From Coriolopsis trogii (taxonomy: Eukaryota > Basidiomycota > Agaricomycetes > Polyporales > Polyporaceae), in contig JAHYIO010000023.1 of the NCBI GenBank assembly GCA_020543525.1, positions 2,350,509 through 2,414,508 on the forward strand: DNA of 64,000 bases. The letters run 5' to 3'. The position numbers and the translations under genes are program-made. The notes beneath the pieces are model-generated. The model was not told the origin of the DNA. It worked only from the letters and a program-made list of their open reading frames with translations, and did no database searches. Below, piece after piece: positions 12,999 to 22,598 of the stretch (within the stretch, counting starts at the first letter, position 1; each line of letters begins with the position of its first letter).

Positions 12999-13006
12999 GT
13001 TATATG
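12999..13006 (-). promoter_or_regulatory. TATA-like box of alpha-galactosidase gene
   Basis: Read on the minus strand this is CATATAAC, about 35-40 nt upstream of the start codon at 12966. It is the only AT-rich core element near this start. Confidence 0.45.
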
Positions 13007-13201
13007 TTTCGAGGTAGCCATTCCGGGCCGGGACGGGCACTGTAAAACGCATCGTCGTTGTCTTCCGAGGTCACAAGTGCAAGGAAGACACATACAGTGA
13101 CTCTGAGCAGAGTGTCAGTGCACGCGGCGTGATGTGCGGGCTCGGGCCGGGTTCAAATACACACAACCTCGGCTGTAGAATACTCGAGCTCAGCAGATGC
13201 C

Positions 13202-13240
13202 CCAAGCCTGGCCTTGGCAGCAGACTCAGGCCAAGCCTGG
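13202..13240. repeat. Direct repeat of CCAAGCCTGG in the divergent promoter
   Basis: The 10-mer CCAAGCCTGG occurs at 13202-13211 and again at 13231-13240, between the divergently transcribed alpha-galactosidase and deaminase genes. It may be a regulator site; this is inference from position and repetition only. Confidence 0.4.
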
Positions 13241-13390
13241 TGGTGGGAGAAGAAAGTTGGCATGAGGCTAGTCAGAGTTCTGTTCCGCAGAGGGTGGCGG
13301 AGGGTGCGCAATTATGTAATGGCCTCCATTAGGCAAGTAAGACGCCTACCGCCGTGTTTCCGGGTCTCTGCTCAGCATCCCCGATGACAT

Positions 13391-13402
13391 GATATATATA
13401 TT
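13391..13402 (+). promoter_or_regulatory. TATA-like element of deaminase gene
   Basis: An AT-rich run GATATATATATT lies about 65-75 nt upstream of the ATG at 13467. Confidence 0.5.
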
Positions 13403-13466
13403 TTAGCAAATTCATCCACCCCGCCAACCGACGCTGGAGACACTGTCCCCTTTGTTCTCATCCTCG

Positions 13467-15669
13467 ATGGCCGATCATAGCCCTCGCACTTCTAGTCCAC
13501 CATCGGCGGCCTCCTTGTTCCCGATCGAGTCCCAGGAGGTCGAAACGGACACGTGCACAGACATACAGCGGGATATTGTCCTACTCACGACTCTCTTGCA
13601 GGATGTACGCCACAGCAAATCAACGATCTTGGGAGTCACACAGCCCACTAGTACTCTTCCTGCCTTGGAACTATGGTCTCACATCGCATATGTTCTCACC
13701 CCTGAACTTAAGGGAGATTCGTATGGAACTAATGTCATTGCGGTAACCGGCCGACTTGAACCAAAATCCGTCACCATCACGGTAGCCCGAAATACCTCTG
13801 TCTTGCACAGTCCTCAGGACCACGAGCGAGGTATCGCACTCGACGCCATTGCGCTGCTGAATCCTGGTGAGGTGATCGACGATGTTTTTGGGAAGCTGGA
13901 CGAACCTCCGTGAGTTCATCCTTGAGTCTTCCGATCATCTTGTCGATTGTCAGCTGATTCAATGGTTTAGTGACGAGGACTTGGACTTTGAGACACACCT
14001 CAGGGATGTCATGTCCATCTTATCATTTATGCTGCGTGTACATCCGACCGGCCAAGACGAAGAAACGACTTACATCAATGTCTATCATTTCATCGTCGCT
14101 CGGTGCTACCGCAAGCTCTTTGCGCGTTTGCAGACCCAGGAGAATTATCTCTTGTGGGAGAAACATCCCCTTGTAGCTCTACGGGACTTCTACGCACCAG
14201 TGGCGAGCCCCCAAGAGTCATCGGCAGCACCACCCATTGACGCTCCACAGCCTCTTTCCGCCTTCGCGTCGACGGCCCGGGCCTCTCCTCTCTCTATCAC
14301 GCTTCGTCACAGATTGTGGTATAGTCCTCTTCTCGAATCACACGGGATTTTTCCCGACGAACTATCGAGCAAGGGAGTAGTCCGCTACACGGTCTCTGCA
14401 TCCACGGCGCCAGCCTGGGCTAGACTCCTGCATCATTGTTACACCATAATGGTTGAGACACTCTCAGATGGGAATGGTAAGGTAGTGTGGCCCGATTTCT
14501 CACAGCGAGTAGTGCTCCGCCGAGCTCTAGCTGTGTTGGACGATGCCTTGGACTCGGGCATTGTCGCTTACCTATTCGTGGACGAGCTCGTCAGTGAACT
14601 GAACGCACAACACGAGAAGCAGATGATGGGCAGGCTTCGACCGCATCTGGCTAGTACGTAGGCGAACAATACGGCGATCTGTTAGAGTCAGCTTGCTCAC
14701 CCATACCGTCCAGGAGCCATCACAAGAATCACGAAACAGGACGTGAAGATTGACTTTGGTCATGAGAACGAAGGTATTGATTAGATATCAATAATCTTTC
14801 TGTAAACCCCTCTCTCATGTTCATTATCAGTTGATGACATGAAGACTGGTCAGGAAGACGAACAGCGCCATATCATACGTCATCTCAAGGGCCTCGCCAT
14901 ACCACTTCGGGCTGCCATGAGCATTGTTAGAACATGCCTCGCCCTACCGAAAGAGGTTTCTACACTGAATGCTTATCGCCTTGTCGTCACGCCCGACAAG
15001 GTAGGCTACACTGTCCCCGCGGAGTACTTCGATCGCTTCAAGGAGAGGTTCGTGACATGGTGTCGTCTTGACATCCGTATAGTGCTCTGGTTAATCTCCG
15101 TGGCTCCGCAATCCAGCTCAAGGCGAGTGTGCACGCGGAAGCTGCGCTGATGAGAGTTCTGCACGCTCTCCAGGCTGGCGCCGGGGAGGAGCTTCCAGAC
15201 ATATGCTCCGTGAGTGCCAATCCCTTCTATCCTAAACCGTTGGGACTCACCAAACCTGTTGTGCCCTCAGTTGGAATGTTCCATCCCAATTGGAGTTAGC
15301 AAGTGTTGCTGCTATTGCTGTTATTTGCTCGCCGAACTCTTGATACCTGGGAGTGGTGTCGCAGCCACGAACGGGTTCATCCTGAACGGAACACATGGGT
15401 CCATATTTCCTTGGGCGCCTCCTCCGGGGCTGTCACGTGAGGCCTTGTGCGAGATGCGCACGAAGCTGCTGGATATTCTGCTGAATGTCTTCCAATCCAG
15501 CCTTATCGGGCCTCAGTCTGCACAGATTACACCTGCGCGTTCTACCACGGGCTTGGAAGGCGACGACGAAATTCAGAAGTTCTCGGATGAAACAGAAGTT
15601 AGCATGCAGTCATCGAAGTTCTCTACGAACCTCCTTCACGGCATCCGGCGCCAACTCACGGGGAACTAA
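13467..15669 (+). CDS. OTT_1508-like fungal deaminase-fold protein
   Basis: The C-terminal third carries a zinc-dependent deaminase signature: an HAE motif in ASVHAEAALMRVLHAL (about 15125-15170), then after an intron the Cys cluster GVSKCCCYCCYLLAEL (about 15290-15340), followed by FILNGTHGSIFPW. This matches the OTT_1508-like deaminase family (Pfam PF14441) that Iyer and colleagues described as expanded in fungi. The long N-terminal part is helical and unfamiliar. Exons I can join: from ATG 13467 to about 13871, from about 13954 to 14652, a short exon near 14713-14770, then from 14830 to the stop at 15669; product about 640 residues. The first junction is uncertain: the frame changes between 13872 and 13953, and a GT-AG intron (phase 0) fits, but a frameshift is possible. 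Substrate unknown; cytosine or adenosine in nucleic acid is the family expectation. The start is the first ATG after the TATA-like run. Confidence 0.78.
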
Positions 15670-15714
15670 TAGGTGGAGATGTGCTACGGCTGAGTTTGAA
15701 GATTTGTACATTAC

Positions 15715-16060
15715 TTGCATAGGTGATCACAATCAGGATTGTTCATCCCCTGAGGGCGACCGCAACCGTGATACCATCCCACTCGAGGCTGCCAAGTTGG
15801 GCGACGTACTCGTCCCCTTCCTGTCTCTCTCCGACCTCACGGAGTTGTGCAGGGTGCAGTTCACCTGGTGATCACTCACGACGACGACCTCCAAGTCGCC
15901 GTGACCCTAGCACTCTCTAACCCGACCAACCTTGACCTCCAACGCATAGGTAAACCCGCGGCGCACATGAACACGACCGCAGGCTCTCTTGTGCCATACG
16001 TTGCAGAACTTCAAGGTCCAGGACCGAGTCATCATTGGAGATACATCCTGCGAACTTGAA
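15715..16060 (+). pseudogene. Degenerate F-box/LRR-like fragment
   Basis: Two overlapping frames give LVPFLSLSDLTELC and then ITHDDDLQVAV followed by LTNLDLQRI-like text and LVPYVAEL. This spacing resembles the leucine-rich part of basidiomycete F-box proteins, in which 'D-D-x(3)-A-x(2)-WP-x-L-x-x-L-x-L' repeats are common. No start, no F-box and no single open frame remain, so I read it as a remnant. It lies immediately downstream of the deaminase gene and could be its decayed neighbour. Confidence 0.3.
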
Positions 16061-16208
16061 GGACGTCCCGCCACGGATCCTCACACACAGAGCCTAACCA
16101 GACCACTCCATGCGGCTGCCTATTCACACCAGCCCCGATATGTACACGGATGAAAGACGAGCACTCGCAGAGGCGACAGCAAACGCTCGCAACACCAACA
16201 CAAACCGA

Positions 16209-19166
16209 TCACAGCGAGCTGTTCGCCGCCGGGCCAGACACATACGTCCGTTCGCGCGAGCCCTCCACCGGCGCATCCACGACCGAGTCGCACTCAGACC
16301 CGTCCACGTCCGTGTCCACCCACGCCTCGCCCTCGCTCGTCTCGCCCTCCAAGGTCCGCCCGCGCACGTCCGGCGAGGACAGGTCGATGACCGTCGTCGA
16401 CGGACGAAGGGGCGACGGCTCGCGCGCGCTCATACTCATACCTGCAGCGGCCAACCGCCCCTTGCCTTTGCCCAGCGTGATCGTCTCGGACCTGCTCATC
16501 GCCTCCGGGACGAGCAACACCTGCGTGTACGTGTGCGTGCCCGCTCCCACTCCCACTCCCTCTCCATCGGCGTCGGCGTCGAACACGTCCTGGGCAGTCC
16601 TGCCCGCAGCTCGAGCGGACTTGAACGACGGACTCGGGCTAGCCTGGCGTCTGGCAGACGACGACAAAGGCCCACCTGAGACCTTCACCTCGTGCAGATG
16701 CGCACTCCTCGCCCAGCGCTTCGCCGACTTGGGCACGGGCCCGATCCCCCCAAACCCGAGCGTGATGCTCCCCGAGCTCGACCGCTGGATCGCCGGCCTC
16801 GGTCCAAAGTGCTGGAGATGGCCCGGCGACTGGGGCACCGCGCGGTGGTGCACGAGATGGCGATGGGTGGGCGTCCGTATCGATGTGGGCGTGTGTGGGC
16901 GCGCAAGCGCCTTCTTGCTCGTCCCACCGACGGACCGGCGGACGCGGGTGGGGTGGTCCTCGGACGCCTGGCCGTCCACGGACGGGAAAGCGACATCGTT
17001 CCCTTTAGGGCTTAGCGTCAGCATGGCTCGACCGGAGATGGGTATGAGGAATCCTCGTACCCGCAGGCTTCTGTCCGCCATCCCGCGGCGGAGTAGAGCT
17101 CCGCGTGCGCAACCGGCTCACCAGCCCGCCACTGAAGCTTAGAGTACGGCGTCCCCAGTCTCGGACGGATCCCCGAGCCGCAGGGGGGTATGCGTACTCC
17201 CCTCTTGACCCGCGTGTGAGCGCCATGAAGACAAGTACGGTCAACAGGAGACACAGTTGCGCGATGCCGAGGCGCTTCTCCAGCACCACCTACGGAACTG
17301 ATCAGCGCACACATTCACGGATACCTAGCAGCATATGGGGGTATAGACGAAACGCGCGCTGACCTCATCCGTAAGCATGTCAACCCTGGAGAGCAACTCA
17401 CGATGCTCGTTCTCCAGGCGCCGCGTCTGCTTCTCGAGCTCGACAACAGAGCGCTGATATAACTGGGCTTGCGCCTTGCCCTGTGATAAACGCAAGTGAG
17501 TCTGAGGTTGCCGCATGACTGGCAGCGCGAATAACTCACAATGCCCTCCAGGCGGCCAATGTCTTCGGTCAGCCGCCGGAGAACTTCGCGCATGCCGGCG
17601 GTCTGTTCCTCCACATAGCGCGCATATAGTGTGGTGTTGGCCTCCAGCGCAGTCAATCGGTTCATGATGGTCCGGTAGATAGATTCACCGCCTGTCGAAA
17701 TAGGCGGGGGTGGTGGAATGACATATGATGGCAAGATAGTAGAGAGAGCGGACACGATGGGTGCTGCAGAAGATGAAGAAGTGGTGTGGTGTGAAGCCGA
17801 AGAGGCAGAGGCCGAATCCGAGTGTTCGATAAATATGGATGTCGAGTGGTTGTCAGATGCCGTTGAGTGAGCGTTGGACGAGGAAGATGATAATGATACA
17901 TGCGTGTTGTACAAATGATCAGAAACGGGTCGTGCAGAGTCGTATTTCGGGTCGTCGCCGGAGATTTTGGATGGTGTGTGCTCCCCCGTCGCGGGCTCCG
18001 CTGTCTTCGGGATCGTTGAAGGAGTGAGGGACGAGGTAGAAAGGTTGTACTGGAGAGAGTCGAGGAGTTCCGAGGTGACCGGGACAGATCCTGTCGCGCT
18101 TCCTGGGGCAGCTGCCGTCGAACTGTCCTCCGTCGGTATGTGCGGCGCACTGGTATCGTCTTCCGGGGTGGACAGAGGCTTGGGAGGCTCAGCCACGACG
18201 GCAATCGGAGGACTCGCCTCCTCCACCGACCGCTTCGCCCGGCTCTCCGCCTCCCACGTCTCCCATTGCCACTCTTCAAGATGTGTGAGGCCGTAGACCC
18301 GGAGGAGAGAGACCGGACAATAATATTCGTTCCCATAATGAGAGTGAAAGTCGATACGGATGAACCGATAAAAGTCGCGCAGCGTAGGTGGCGGATGGAA
18401 GGACTACACCAGCACCAGGTATCAGCGCAAATACCTCGGGTACCGTCACCGAGCACAGACTCACCTGCACGCCGCGGACATTCTTCGCGCGGTACGTCCC
18501 CGCGAGTGTCCACTCCTCCGGGTTCGTCGTGTACGTCTTGGACACGCTCACCGAGAAGTCCTTGAACACCCCGCTGAAGAACTCGTAGTTCGCGAGCTGC
18601 ACCGTGTCGATCCGGATGTCCTCGCACAGCTCGACGATCACGTACTGCTTCTCCTCCGCGCACGGGCTCAGCATGTACCGGTCCTTCTTCGACGACAGGA
18701 TGGACGACGCGGACTGCGCAGACTTGTGCGCCGCGTGCACGCGCGCGGAGCAATCGAGCGAGGCGTAGTTGAACCGGTCCGTGAGCGGTATGCGGAAGTG
18801 CGGGGCGAGACGTTCGGGCGTGCCCCCGTTCTCCTGGATGTCGACAGGGATCGCACCTTGGGTCTGCCCACCGGATTGCGAGGTGTCGGGATCGACTGTG
18901 GACTTGGAGGGGCTCTCCGCCACGTTGGGTGGCCCTTTCACCTCCGCGAGACGCTTGGCCTTCCAGTCCTGGAAGGAGAGCAGGACGTCCTCCTCCTCTA
19001 CGGGCTCCAAGGGAGTGAGCGGACGCAGACAGCAGACCGGCTCTTCAGGCTGCCGTGGTGCATGGACAGCTATGTCATGAAAGAGGTCATTCGGTGTTGT
19101 GAGCGCTGCCAGTGATGGAGAGGCAAGTATGAGAGCCAGCAGGGACGTCGGAAGCAACGAGAACAT
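16209..19166 (-). CDS. SLP1-like: SUN-domain ER membrane protein, Slp1/SUCO type
   Basis: Homologue of yeast Slp1 and animal SUCO, ER/nuclear-envelope SUN-like proteins linked to membrane-protein folding. Order: signal peptide (MFSLLPTSLLALILASPSLA, start codon 19164-19166), a conserved LLSFQDWKAKRLAEV patch, and a SUN domain from RFNYASLDCSARVHAAHK through DRYMLSPCAEEKQYVIVEL and ANYEFFSGVFKDFSVSV to YGNEYYCPVSLLRVYGLTH (18320-18790). A Ser/Thr-rich linker follows (17750-18250), then a coiled coil (VELEKQTRRLENEHREL, about 17400-17450), one transmembrane helix (IAQLCLLLTVLVFMALTRG, about 17220-17270) and a Ser/Arg-rich cytosolic tail. The junction between the transmembrane exon and the last exon (about 16975-17120) is unresolved: several AG acceptors exist and the reading frame changes. 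Upstream extension in the same frame is possible, but the signal peptide fixes the start. About 880-900 residues. Confidence 0.87.
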
Positions 19167-19541
19167 TGTCTCTCTCGCTGTCTTCGTCGACGGCCGCCAC
19201 GTCGTCAGAGTCGTAGCGTAGTGCGAGGGAAGTAGTAAAGTTACGATGATACAGGGACTAGGCGAGGCGACTATATGCGCCTTCAATATCGCCTCACACC
19301 TGTGTAGACGCCCGGCCACGTCGGCACACACGTCGACCTCGCTATTTCTGACCATGCTGGGAACAGAGTGGTATTATATGTACCATACAGCACATGACTA
19401 TAGAACCGGAAAGCACTTTGGGACGTGCAGCGAATGTTCCTCGTGGAAAGAGGGTGGTATGTAGCATAGGACATTGTCCGAGCAGAGCGACACTCCCCTT
19501 TGCTCCTCTCTCCGTCACTACAATCTTGGGCCATGTCAAGC

Positions 19542-20428
19542 TCATGCGGAGCACTAAACAGGCATCAGCTCTTGCGCTCCGGGTAGAAAGGAGGGGAACT
19601 CACGATGCCCGCGGCGTCACCAGCTCTCGAGTTCATGATGAGTGCGACAATGAGACCATAGAGACCCAAGACTTCAGCGAAAATGAGGATCAGGATCTGC
19701 ATGGGATGCAAGGTCAGTTGTGGGGAGGTAACACATAAGGGATTCGACGCACCATGCCGACGAAGAGCCTGGGCTGCTGCGCGGTACCCCGTACGCCGGC
19801 GTCACCAACAATGCCGATGGCAAACCCGGCGGCAAGACCAGCGAGACCAACAGAGAGACCGGCACCGAGCTGGACGAAACCCTGGAAGAGGGTCATCTCC
19901 ATTTGCACTGTGTGGCTAGCATGAGCAACAACGTATGCAAGCAGAGGTCAAGTGTACTAACGGTTGCCGGAGATGAGCACTGAGACGACGAGACCGTAGA
20001 TCTTGGGACAGAATCAAGCGTCAGCAATCGTAGCTTCCTCAAGTGCGGCTGAAGACTTACAGCAATGATACCAGCCATAATAACGGGGATAACACACTTC
20101 ATCATGAGGTCGGGACGGAGGACGGACATGGCGGAAATGCCAACTCCTGACTTTGCGGTACCATAACTGTCGCGCAGTCAGTCTCTTGTCGTCGTTGACT
20201 GCACTTCACTATGTGTATCTCACCTGGCGCCAATGCCTACATGGGTTTGTTAGCCAGATAGTCGTGTGCAATAGACGAGAACGGTGTACTCACAGGTGAA
20301 GACGATTGCGCTGGTGCAGCCCTGCAAGCGTGGCATTGGTCATGACGTACACCTTCACAGGACGTTGTCATTGGGAGACTCACCATGGCACCAAAGAAGG
20401 GCGCGTAGACGGGGCAGAGCTCAGACAT
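19542..20428 (-). CDS. VMA3: V-type ATPase proteolipid subunit c
   Basis: Membrane c-ring subunit of the vacuolar H+-ATPase. Exons read [25 protein letters not shown], a 13-nt exon giving IGA(S), then [40 protein letters not shown], a third helix [20 protein letters not shown] and the fourth helix [20 protein letters not shown]. The essential proton-carrying Glu is the codon complementary to 19673-19675. Four transmembrane helices and near-invariant motifs leave no doubt about identity. The start is the ATG complementary to 20426-20428. The 3' end has two readings: a stop at 19565 without splicing, or a GTGAGT donor there with a last exon ending Cys-Ser-Ala at 19542. The second fits the usual short Cys-containing tail better. 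Confidence 0.93.
20224..20236 (-). other. 13-nt micro-exon of the V-ATPase c gene
   Basis: Minus-strand GCATTGGCGCCAG is bounded by TGTAG on its 5' side and GTGAGATA on its 3' side. It is needed to restore the conserved Ile-Gly-Ala-Ser-Tyr-Gly stretch between the first-helix exon and the [10 protein letters not shown] exon. Confidence 0.85.
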
Positions 20429-21813
20429 AATGGCGAAAAGGACAGGAGTTGGACGCGAAGAAGAGTGAGCTCGACGAGGTGGGCGTTGAGTTGAACGGGT
20501 TGAACGGCGGCGACGACCGCTAAGCTGGGGCATCCTCGGATGGCAAATGCCGAGACTCCGCCTGCCCCGATTTAGTCTCAGAGGCGCTGGTGCATAGCCT
20601 CGGCACTGTGAGGGGCCGTCGACGTTGTCAACCTCGACTCGTTCTGTACTTGCGCTTGCTGAGACTTAGCTACTGAGGCTTGCTGAGACTACTTAGGATC
20701 TGCTGCTATATTCTTGTGGAAAACGTACGCGCAGAAGCTCTTCTGCTAGGTGGCTTTAGTACTTCTGCTATGCTGCTTTGAATGGCATTACTTTCGTTCA
20801 CCCCCGAACTGACGTGGTCTCGTCCGCGGCCGTCCATGACGTTCAAGACGGCGTGAAACGTTTCGCAGTATTCATAAGGGATATTCTGCAGAGACTTCTA
20901 TGAACAGCCTCGAGCAGCTGGGGCGGTACTTCATGCTGGAAACAGGTTTATCTTGCATTTCCAAGGTATGCGTATACGTCTGGCCAATCAAAGGGAATCT
21001 CCTTCGTCACCCTAATCTGGGGTTCAATCTTAATTCTCTTCGCTCGTTATATGACTGCTCAACATCCCCCTGCCGATACATATGAAGTGTGTAGCTGTCG
21101 GAAGAGTGAGGATTGATGCATACCAGAGTCTCAGGCAGGTTGCCGAAGGGTGAGTAACCGCTCATGGTTTCCAGCCATAACGAAGCTTATGCCTCTACAG
21201 CCTTCTAGCTTCTCTATGCCCTCCGATCCGTGTCGGGAGTCTTCTGACCCACACGCACCTCGCACCTTGTCCTCCCCACACGCCTCGCGGATTCCAGTGC
21301 GCCCACAGACACACACCGACATTCCCTACTGCATTGTCTGCATTCACATCCACCCACACTCAAGTCTGGTGGGCTGCCATGATCGATAAGCGTTCATCTT
21401 CCATACGACGAGCTCAACCATCAGTCGATACCATTCCCCCTCGCCATAACAAGCCACGGCATCTCTCCAAAAGGGACCCCGGAAACCTGCTTGCTTTGAT
21501 GATCTAAGGATGAGACGTCTGTTAGTTCTGGTCGTCGCGGTGCGTCGCTAGAACTGCACAACCGGTTTTCACTCACCATTCCGCTCAGTCAACTCCAATT
21601 CTTGGGGAGAGCACCTCAAGATCTCCTGAGAATGCGTCAGAGACGGTACAGGGTTGCCTGGGTCGTCTTATGACGGACGGTAAGGTCTTGGGCGGTGCAC
21701 GGAGCCGCGCGCCTGAAGTCGCTTAACGATGTGCAATATTGAAAAATAAGGTGCCCAACCCCGCAGAATATCATTATTGCCTCGACCACAGCGCTTCTTC
21801 GCCCCCGAGTGGC
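20429..21813. other. Intergenic, nothing recognised
   Basis: About 1.4 kb with no exon or repeat I can support. Frames are short on both strands. It separates the V-ATPase gene promoter from the next plus-strand promoter. Confidence 0.5.
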
Positions 21814-21820
21814 TATATAA
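21814..21820 (+). promoter_or_regulatory. TATA box of PPxY membrane protein gene 1
   Basis: TATATAA stands in a GC-rich context about 140 nt upstream of the ATG at 21958, implying a 5' UTR of about 110 nt. Confidence 0.55.
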
Positions 21821-21957
21821 ACTCGTGCCTCCCCTTCCACCTCCTCCCATTCTCCTCCCTGTCGCGTTCTGGTGCACGGACGTCGTGACGTCTTGCCATT
21901 GCTCTCACTGGCTCACTCATCATCTCTACTCCCATCCACTATCTCGGCCCTAAAGCC

Positions 21958-22598
21958 ATGCCGTCGTACGTTGCTCATCGCGCCTCCATGCGAGTAGAGC
22001 TGACATCCTCCCCATCCATCCTCTAGCCCGTCCGTGCTTGCCTCCAGGTCCTCCTGGGATGGCGACGAATTCTTCCCCAAGACTGGGCTCATCGTCGCAT
22101 GCGGCATAGGTGCGCACCGTTTCCCCTCATCTGCACACCCTGTCTCATCCGCAAGACTCGTCCTCCCCCCTTCCCGCTTTCCCAGTCATCTCTATTCTGT
22201 CCTTCGTTGCGTTTTACTTGGTGGGTCGTAAGACCTGCTGCGCACGGCGCGCTCGAGGAGATGACGGGGTGGTCCCTGACCACCCCCCGCGCGGGCGATT
22301 CTCTCCCGTCGCCTCCCTGTCACTCTGCGAGAGGCTGCGCAGCCTTCGCGGGGCACGCAAGTCGTCCGACGCGACTGTCGACCTCGAGGCCCTGCCCGAG
22401 CTCGACTTCATCCCCTTCCCTCCCCCGCCCTACGCCTCCTCGTCCTCAGCCTCGTTGGGGACGACGGGAGGCTTGGGCGGCCCGGAACCGGCGCCTGCGT
22501 ACACGCCCGGACGCGCTCCGCCACTCCCTCCCCCTCCCGCGTACATCTACTCAGCCCGGCGAGGGCCTGTCGCCAGGCTCGCCCGCGCGCTGTGGTAG
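21958..22598 (+). CDS. Small single-pass membrane protein with PPxY motifs, copy 1
   Basis: Three exons: MPSP... (intron about 21966-22026), the first half of a membrane helix, and, after an intron of about 70-80 nt, the second half. The helix reads TGLIVACGIVISILSFVAFYL and is followed by basic GRKTCCARRAR, giving the cytosolic side. The tail is Pro/Ser-rich with PPPPY and PPPPAY, i.e. PPxY motifs, plus PAPAY. Length about 167 residues. Family knowledge: PPxY motifs bind WW domains of Nedd4/Rsp5 ubiquitin ligases, so an Rsp5 adaptor or cargo is a reasonable but untested idea. No recognised family. The gene resembles the one at 34205-34861 in layout and intron phase. Confidence 0.72.

Noticed and set aside
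13150..13175. Isolated B-box-like GGTTCAAATAC
   Set aside because: No A box at the right distance and no cloverleaf; it lies in the divergent promoter and is probably chance.
16150..17142. 330-aa plus-strand ORF
   Set aside because: Antisense to the Ser/Arg-rich tail exon of the SUN-domain gene; low-complexity composition and no motif.
17662..18753. 363-aa minus-strand ORF
   Set aside because: Alternative frame of the SUN-domain gene; the true frame holds the SUN motifs and the Ser-rich linker.
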